Below are positions 35,901 to 40,885 of a stretch of DNA of 40,885 nt, piece after piece. The translations under genes and the position numbers were made by a program. A model generated the notes under the pieces. That model was not told where the DNA came from and made no database searches. It saw nothing but the letters and a program-made list of their open reading frames with translations. Origin of the DNA: an uncultured Actinomycetes bacterium (lineage in GTDB: Bacteria; Actinomycetota; Acidimicrobiia; Acidimicrobiales; RAAP-2). The stretch covers positions 1 through 40,885 of the forward strand of contig CAIUMH010000025.1 of assembly GCA_903900235.1 (NCBI GenBank), written 5' to 3'. Position 1 is the first letter of the stretch, and each line of letters begins with the position of its first letter.

Positions 35901-37085
35901 CTACTTGAGGATCTTGACGACGCGACCGGCGCCGACAGTGCGGCCACCTTCACGGATGGCGAACCGAAGGCCCTCATCCATGGCGATCGGCTTGCCGAGC
36001 TCGACCGTCATCTCGGTGTTGTCACCCGGCATGACCATCTCGGTGCCAGCAGGCAGCGAGATCGAACCGGTGACGTCCGTGGTGCGGAAGTAGAACTGCG
36101 GTCGGTAGTTGGCGAAGAACGGCTTGTGACGGCCACCCTCATCCTTGGTCAGCACGTAGACGTTGGCCTCGAAGTTGGTGTGGGGAGTGATCGATCCCGG
36201 GGCACAGAGAACCTGGCCTCGCTCGACGTCTTCCTTCTTGGTGCCACGGAGCAGGGCGCCGACGTTGTCGCCAGCCTGGCCCTGGTCGAGGAGCTTGCGG
36301 AACATCTCGACACCGGTGATGGTGGTCTTCTGCGTGTCGCGCAGACCCACGATCTCCACCTCGTCGCCGACGTTGACGATGCCCTGCTCGATCTTGCCGG
36401 TCACCACGGTGCCACGGCCGGTGATGGACATGACATCTTCGACGGGCATCAGGAACGGCTTGCTCACGTCACGCTCGGGCTCAGGGATGAAGCTGTCGAC
36501 AGCGTCCATCAGTTCAAGCACCTTCGGAGTCCACGCCTCATCGCCCTCGAGGGCCTTGAGGGCAGAAACGCGAACGATCGGGGTGTCGTCACCGGGGAAG
36601 TCGTACTCGGAGAGGAGCTCGCGCACCTCCATCTCGACGAGGTCAAGAAGCTCCTCGTCATCGACCATGTCGGCCTTGTTGAGCGCGACCACGATGTACG
36701 GAACGCCTACCTGGCGAGCGAGCAGCACGTGCTCACGAGTCTGCGGCATCGGGCCATCGGCGGCCGAGACCACGAGGATGGCACCGTCGACCTGAGCAGC
36801 GCCGGTGATCATGTTCTTGATGTAGTCAGCGTGACCCGGCATGTCGACGTGGGCGTAGTGACGAAGGTCCGTCTCGTACTCGACGTGGGCGATGGAGATC
36901 GTGATGCCTCGCTGGCGCTCCTCCGGGGCCTTGTCGATCTGGTCGAAGGGGGTGAACTCGGTACCGTTCTTGTCGGCGAGCACCTTGGTGATGGCGGCCG
37001 TCAGGGTCGTCTTGCCATGGTCAATGTGACCCATCGTCCCGACGTTGACGTGCGGCTTGGTGCGCTCGAACTTCTGCTTGGCCAT
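35901..37085 (-). CDS. tuf: Elongation factor Tu
   Basis: A 394-residue GTPase that brings aminoacyl-tRNA to the ribosome. G1 is [12 protein letters not shown] (16-27), the G2 region is RGITI (59-63), G3 is [12 protein letters not shown] (81-92) and G4 is NKAD (136-139). The G3 motif has Met82 where nearly all EF-Tu proteins have Cys (DCPGH). The start [16 protein letters not shown] is used; the longer frame adds 15 non-conserved residues. It follows fusA by 169 nt containing two hairpins. Confidence 0.98.
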   Translation of the reverse strand: MAKQKFERTKPHVNVGTMGHIDHGKTTLTAAITKVLADKNGTEFTPFDQIDKAPEERQRGITISIAHVEYETDLRHYAHVDMPGHADYIKNMITGAAQVDGAILVVSAADGPMPQTREHVLLARQVGVPYIVVALNKADMVDDEELLDLVEMEVRELLSEYDFPGDDTPIVRVSALKALEGDEAWTPKVLELMDAVDSFIPEPERDVSKPFLMPVEDVMSITGRGTVVTGKIEQGIVNVGDEVEIVGLRDTQKTTITGVEMFRKLLDQGQAGDNVGALLRGTKKEDVERGQVLCAPGSITPHTNFEANVYVLTKDEGGRHKPFFANYRPQFYFRTTDVTGSISLPAGTEMVMPGDNTEMTVELGKPIAMDEGLRFAIREGGRTVGAGRVVKILK

Positions 37086-37182
37086 TTCGGGGACCTCTCC
37101 CTGGTGCTGAGCGGACCCCCTCGGGCCCACCGATTGTCTTCTGGTTGGTTGCTTGAACTTCTTGGGTTTCTCACTCTCCCCC

Positions 37183-37210
37183 GAGGAGTACCGGATACGC
37201 CCGGCTCCTC
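37183..37210 (-). other. Hairpin between fusA and tuf (middle)
   Basis: GAGGAG/CTCCTC (6 bp) plus CCGG/CCGG (4 bp) with a 2-nt bulge and a 6-nt loop, in the tuf leader. No T-run follows. It could be a processing or stability element that sets the EF-Tu to EF-G ratio. Confidence 0.35.
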
Positions 37211-37232
37211 AGTGGTGGGTGAAGATCTCTTC

Positions 37233-37249
37233 GTCGAGCTTGGCTCGAC
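37233..37249 (-). other. Hairpin directly after the fusA stop
   Basis: A perfect 7-bp stem, GTCGAGC/GCTCGAC, with a 3-nt loop begins 5 nt after the fusA stop. No T-run follows, so intrinsic termination is not supported. A partial terminator or an RNA-end stabiliser is possible. Confidence 0.35.
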
Positions 37250-37254
37250 CTTGC

Positions 37255-39348
37255 CTACTCTCCAGTCGCCCGGGCGACGATCTCCTTGGCGACCGCATCG
37301 GGGACTTCGTTGTAGGCGTGGAACTGCATCGAGTACGTCGCACGACCCTGCGTCCTTGAACGCAGATCTGTAGCGTAGCCGAACATGTCGGCCAAGGGAA
37401 CCTGAGCCCGAATCACCTGGGCGTTGCCCCGCTGATCCATGCCCTCAACCCGGCCACGACGAGACGACAGGTCGCCGATGACGTCGCCCATGTAGTCCTC
37501 GGGGGTGACGACCTCGACGGCCATCACCGGCTCGAGCAGGACGGGCTTGGCCGCTCGGGTAGCTTTCTTGATCGCCATCGATCCGGCGATCTTGAACGCC
37601 ATCTCCGAGGAGTCGACATCGTGGTACGAACCGTAGGTCAGCGTTACACGAAGGTCCACCATCGGGTACCCGGCGAGCACGCCCGAGGTGAGTGACTCCA
37701 CGATGCCTGCGTTGATGGAGGGGATGTACTCCTTGGGGATGACACCACCGGAGATTCCGTCGACGAACTCGTAGCCACCACCAGGTCCCGTGGGCTCAAC
37801 GGTGATCACCACGTGGCCGTACTGACCCTTACCACCGGTCTGACGGACGTACTTCTCCTCGACCTTCTCGATCTTGTTTCGGATCGTCTCGCGGTAGGCC
37901 ACCTGGGGCTTACCAACGTTGGCGTCCACACTGAACTCTCGCAACATACGGTCGACGAGCACCTCGAGGTGCAGTTCGCCCATCCCGGAGATGACCGTCT
38001 GGTTGGTCTCCTCGTCGGTGCGCACACGGAAGGTGGGGTCCTCCTCTGACAGGGCATAGAGCGCCTTGCCGAGCTTGTCTTGGTCAGCCTTGGTCTTCGG
38101 CTCGACGGCCACGTGGATGACGGGCTCCGGAAATTCCATGACCTCGAGGACGATCGGGTTGTCGACATCCGACAGGGTGTCTCCCGTCGTGGTCTGCTTG
38201 AGCCCTACGGCGGCGATGATGTCGCCGGTGCGGACCACATCTTGGTCCTCACGGGTATTGGCGTGCATCTGAAGGAGCCGGCCGATCCGCTCCTTCTTGC
38301 CCTTCGTCGTATTGGTGAGCGTGCCACCCTTCTCGAAGGTGCCCGAGTAGACCCGCATGTAGGTCAGCTTGCCGACATAGGGGTCGGTCATGATCTTGAA
38401 CGCCAGTGCGGAGAACGGGGCGTCGTCGGACACCTCACGGGTGACCACATCATCCTTGTTCGGCAGGGTTCCCTCGGTGGGAGGAAGATCAAGCGGCGAG
38501 GGGAGGTAATCGACCACTGCGTCGAGCATGGGCTGCACGCCCTTGTTCTTGAAGGCCGTTCCGCACAGGATCGGCACGATGGCAGCAGCCAAGGTCCCTG
38601 CACGCAGCGCAACCTTGAGGTCATCGGCCGTGATCTCCTCGTCGGCCAGATACTTCTCCATCACATTGTCGTCGAAGTTCGACAGCACATCGATGAGTTG
38701 GTGGCGTGCCTCTGCGGCCTGCTCGACCATGTCCGCTGGGATATCGACGGTCGTGTACTCCTCGCCCATCCCGTCATCACCCTCCCAGACAAGCGCCTGG
38801 TTGGAAACAAGGTCGACCACGCCGAGGAAGTCTGACTCGGCTCCGATGGGCAGCTGGGTCACTGCCACTGTGGCGTCAAGACGATCGATGATCATTTCCA
38901 CGCATCGATAGAAGTCAGCACCGACGCGGTCCATCTTGTTGACGAAACACATGCGCGGCACGTTGTACTTATTGGCCTGGCGCCAGACCGTCTCAGTCTG
39001 CGGCTCCACGCCAGCCACGGCGTCAAAGACGGCGACGGCGCCATCGAGCACGCGCAGTGAACGCTCGACCTCAACGGTGAAGTCAACGTGACCGGGGGTA
39101 TCGATGATGTTGATGATGTGGTCCCGCCACATGCAGGTGGTGGCTGCCGAAGTGATGGTGATGCCACGCTCTTGCTCTTGGACCATCCAGTCCATGGTCG
39201 CAGCGCCCTCGTGGACTTCACCGATCTTGTAATTCTTACCGGTGTAGTAGAGGATCCGCTCGGTGGTCGTCGTCTTGCCGGCGTCGATGTGCGCCATGAT
39301 TCCGATGTTTCGGATCCGCTCGAGCGGGGTGATGCGGGGCTCAGCCAT
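37255..39348 (-). CDS. fusA: Elongation factor G
   Basis: A 697-residue translocase GTPase of normal length. G1 is AHIDAGKTT (19-27), RGITI and DTPGHVDF (G3) follow, then NKMD (G4). Domain IV contains [15 protein letters not shown] and the tip region [14 protein letters not shown]. It translocates tRNA and mRNA after peptide bond formation. It is 54 nt after rpsG in the str operon. Confidence 0.98.
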   Translation of the reverse strand: MAEPRITPLERIRNIGIMAHIDAGKTTTTERILYYTGKNYKIGEVHEGAATMDWMVQEQERGITITSAATTCMWRDHIINIIDTPGHVDFTVEVERSLRVLDGAVAVFDAVAGVEPQTETVWRQANKYNVPRMCFVNKMDRVGADFYRCVEMIIDRLDATVAVTQLPIGAESDFLGVVDLVSNQALVWEGDDGMGEEYTTVDIPADMVEQAAEARHQLIDVLSNFDDNVMEKYLADEEITADDLKVALRAGTLAAAIVPILCGTAFKNKGVQPMLDAVVDYLPSPLDLPPTEGTLPNKDDVVTREVSDDAPFSALAFKIMTDPYVGKLTYMRVYSGTFEKGGTLTNTTKGKKERIGRLLQMHANTREDQDVVRTGDIIAAVGLKQTTTGDTLSDVDNPIVLEVMEFPEPVIHVAVEPKTKADQDKLGKALYALSEEDPTFRVRTDEETNQTVISGMGELHLEVLVDRMLREFSVDANVGKPQVAYRETIRNKIEKVEEKYVRQTGGKGQYGHVVITVEPTGPGGGYEFVDGISGGVIPKEYIPSINAGIVESLTSGVLAGYPMVDLRVTLTYGSYHDVDSSEMAFKIAGSMAIKKATRAAKPVLLEPVMAVEVVTPEDYMGDVIGDLSSRRGRVEGMDQRGNAQVIRAQVPLADMFGYATDLRSRTQGRATYSMQFHAYNEVPDAVAKEIVARATGE

Positions 39349-39402
39349 TTCTCAACCTTGTGTACAGGGGGTGGGTGTTCGATGGGCCACCAGGGCCCGG
39401 GG

Positions 39403-39873
39403 CTACCAGCGGTAGTGGGCGAAGGCCTTGTTGGACTCGGCCATCTTGTGAAGATCTTCTCGGCGCTTCACGGCAGCTCCGACGCCGTTGGACGCATCAA
39501 GGATCTCGTTGGCCAAGCGCTCGGCCATGGTCTTCTCCCGGCGAGAGCGTGAGTACCCGACGAGCCATCGAATGGCCAGCGTGGTCGCACGACGAGGACG
39601 CACCTCGACGGGAACCTGGTACGTGGCGCCACCAACACGGCGCGAGCGGACCTCGAGCTCAGGGCGGACGTTCTCCACGGCTCGCTTCAGCACGGCGACC
39701 GGGTCGGAGTCAGTGCGCTCCTTCACGGTCTCAAGAGCGGTGTAGACGATGCGCTCAGCAATCGTGCGCTTGCCCTGGGAGAGGACCTTGTTGGTCACCT
39801 GGGTCACGAGGACCGAGCGGTAGACCGGGTCCGGAGCAAGCTCACGGCGGGGTGCGGGACCGGAACGGGGCAT
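39403..39873 (-). CDS. rpsG: 30S ribosomal protein S7 (uS7)
   Basis: A 156-residue protein starting [69 protein letters not shown] and the C-terminal [14 protein letters not shown] are diagnostic. In E. coli S7 represses the str operon. It begins 1 nt after the rpsL stop; a longer in-frame start overlapping rpsL is rejected. Confidence 0.98.
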   Translation of the reverse strand: MPRSGPAPRRELAPDPVYRSVLVTQVTNKVLSQGKRTIAERIVYTALETVKERTDSDPVAVLKRAVENVRPELEVRSRRVGGATYQVPVEVRPRRATTLAIRWLVGYSRSRREKTMAERLANEILDASNGVGAAVKRREDLHKMAESNKAFAHYRW

Positions 39874-39874
39874 A

Positions 39875-40246
39875 TCAGGACTCCTTCTTGGCGCCGTAGC
39901 GGCTTCGTGCCTGCGAACGCTCACGAACACCAGAGGTGTCGAGTGCGCCGCGGATGACCTTGTAGCGGACACCCGGAAGGTCCTTCACACGACCGCCACG
40001 GACGAGGACGATCGAGTGCTCCTGCAGGTTGTGCCCCACACCGGGGATGTAAGCGGTGATCTCGACGCCGCTGGTCAGTCGCACACGTGCGACCTTCCGC
40101 AGGGCCGAGTTCGGCTTCTTCGGGGTGGTGGTGTACACACGGGTGCACACACCGCGCCGCTGGGGCGCCCCTTTGAGGGCCGGAGTCTTGGACTTTGACG
40201 TCTTGGCCTTCCGTCCCTTGCGGACGAGTTGCTCGATCGTGGGCAC
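39875..40246 (-). CDS. rpsL: 30S ribosomal protein S12 (uS12)
   Basis: A 123-residue decoding-centre protein. It starts at GTG ([12 protein letters not shown]), with GAGG upstream. [13 protein letters not shown] (39-51) and [18 protein letters not shown] (83-100) are the universal blocks. K43 and K88, the positions changed in many streptomycin-resistant strains, are wild-type lysines here. It is the first gene of the str operon, 166 nt after rpoC. Confidence 0.98.
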   Translation of the reverse strand: MPTIEQLVRKGRKAKTSKSKTPALKGAPQRRGVCTRVYTTTPKKPNSALRKVARVRLTSGVEITAYIPGVGHNLQEHSIVLVRGGRVKDLPGVRYKVIRGALDTSGVRERSQARSRYGAKKES

Positions 40247-40296
40247 GCGTTACCTCGTGAACTCTCTTCTTGGTGATTGCTGGGGGAAACTTCTTG

Positions 40297-40328
40297 GCGC
40301 GCTCGGCGAATTCGCCAGCAGAGCGCGC
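40297..40328 (-). other. Strong nested hairpin in the rpsL leader
   Basis: GCGCGCTC/GAGCGCGC (8 bp) encloses GGCG/CGCC (4 bp) around AATT, with a 4-nt bulge. It lies about 50 nt before rpsL. No T-run follows it on the minus strand. It may be a leader element of the str operon or a terminator without a U-tract. Confidence 0.45.
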
Positions 40329-40365
40329 AGGGCTTCAGAGCATAGGCCCAATGGGGGTCCCAAGT

Positions 40366-40397
40366 CCACCCGCAGCAGGAATCCCTCCTGCGGGTGG
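40366..40397 (-). terminator. Possible rpoC 3'-end hairpin (no U-tract)
   Basis: CCACCCGCAG/CTGCGGGTGG (10 bp), one mismatch, then AGG/CCT around a 4-nt loop, starting 15 nt after the rpoC stop. The position suits an rpoBC terminator or processing site, but there is no T-run, so read-through to rpsL is likely in part. Confidence 0.4.
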
Positions 40398-40412
40398 CTC
40401 TGGACCGGTGGA

Positions 40413-40885
40413 TCAGGCTCCCGCCTGGGCGCCACCCTCGATACCTTCATCGGTGGTCGGTGCCTCGCCGACCCAACTGGCTCCGAGCTCAAACTTCTCG
40501 TCAGGACCGTCGTCGAAGCCCTCGAGCAACCATGCAGCCAGATCATCGTCCTCGCTGTGGAGGTCGACGATCGGCTCGGCGTCAGGCAGGTCGAGACGGA
40601 TGGACCGATAGTCCTCGGTACCCGACCCTGCTGGGATCAGCTTGCCGATGATGATGTTCTCCTTGAGGCCGTGGAGGTCATCGGTCTTGCCCTCGAGGGC
40701 CGCCTCGGTCAGCACTCGGGTCGTCTCCTGGAAGGAGGCGGCCGAGAGCCAGCTCTCGGTGGCCAGCGAGGCCTTGGTGATTCCCATCAGCTCGTTGCGT
40801 CCCTCTGCGTGGCGCTTGCGATCGGCGAGCAGCTGACGGTTGGCCTCGGTGTTGTTCTGACGATCGACCTGCTGGCCCGGGAGGA
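40413..40885 (-). CDS. rpoC: DNA-directed RNA polymerase subunit beta' (C-terminal part)
   Basis: The 3' end of rpoC; the 5' part lies outside the window. From the edge it reads [15 protein letters not shown], then [36 protein letters not shown], the most conserved C-terminal block of beta', then [17 protein letters not shown]. The last 60 residues are an acidic, less conserved tail ([19 protein letters not shown]) ending in GGAQAGA. It is followed by a 166-nt gap with two strong hairpins before rpsL. Confidence 0.98.
   Translation of the reverse strand, partial: LPGQQVDRQNNTEANRQLLADRKRHAEGRNELMGITKASLATESWLSAASFQETTRVLTEAALEGKTDDLHGLKENIIIGKLIPAGSGTEDYRSIRLDLPDAEPIVDLHSEDDDLAAWLLEGFDDGPDEKFELGASWVGEAPTTDEGIEGGAQAGA

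Noticed and set aside
36126-37373. 415-codon plus-strand open frame antisense to tuf
   Set aside because: Shadow of the highly biased tuf codons, low-complexity composition and no motif.

Overview
This is a high-GC chromosomal window that carries the main ribosomal-protein gene block of a bacterium, with nearly every gene on the minus strand (transcription runs from high to low coordinates). The gene order points to an actinobacterium: rpoC, str (rpsL-rpsG-fusA-tuf), S10, spc and alpha operons, then truA-rplM-rpsI-glmM-glmS-acpS-nnr-alr-tsaE-tsaB-rimI-tsaD and groES-groEL. A CIRCE heat-shock operator at groES, zinc-type S14, S4 and L36, and TTGGCR/TANNNT promoters agree with this. Class Acidimicrobiia is my best guess, but no 16S or phylogeny is available here.

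Layout from the right edge leftward. 40885-40413 is the 3' end of rpoC. 40246-35901 holds rpsL, rpsG, fusA and tuf. 35868-24682 holds rpsJ to secY as one dense block with 1-4 nt stop/start overlaps. The one exception is a 255-nt, hairpin-filled gap between rpsJ and rplC with its own candidate promoter. adk and map follow. Then comes a 1.7-kb accessory interruption (23265-21580) with a decayed TnpB gene on the opposite strand, a 54-residue membrane-protein ORF missed by usual length cut-offs, and about 960 nt with no recognisable gene. Translation resumes with infA (apparently CTG-started), rpmJ, rpsM, rpsK, rpsD, rpoA, rplQ, truA, rplM and rpsI.

16570-5277 is a housekeeping run. GlmM and GlmS make UDP-GlcNAc precursor, AcpS activates acyl carrier protein, Nnr repairs hydrated NAD(P)H and Alr makes D-alanine. 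An alpha/beta hydrolase and a family-4 uracil-DNA glycosylase follow. TsaE, TsaB and TsaD make the t6A tRNA modification, RimI acetylates protein N-termini and PdxH makes PLP, the cofactor Alr needs. Most neighbours overlap by 1-22 nt, which implies translational coupling.

The left end has two tandem RDD membrane proteins, a plus-strand SDR oxidoreductase divergent from groES-groEL (with a doubled CIRCE), a NUDIX CoA-pyrophosphatase-like hydrolase and a gene start cut by the edge.

Most of the window is ordinary and highly conserved. The parts worth a second look are the structured rplC leader, the CTG start of infA, the accessory gap between map and infA, the long charged tails on L22 and S3, and candidate leaderless starts at tsaD and the NUDIX gene.
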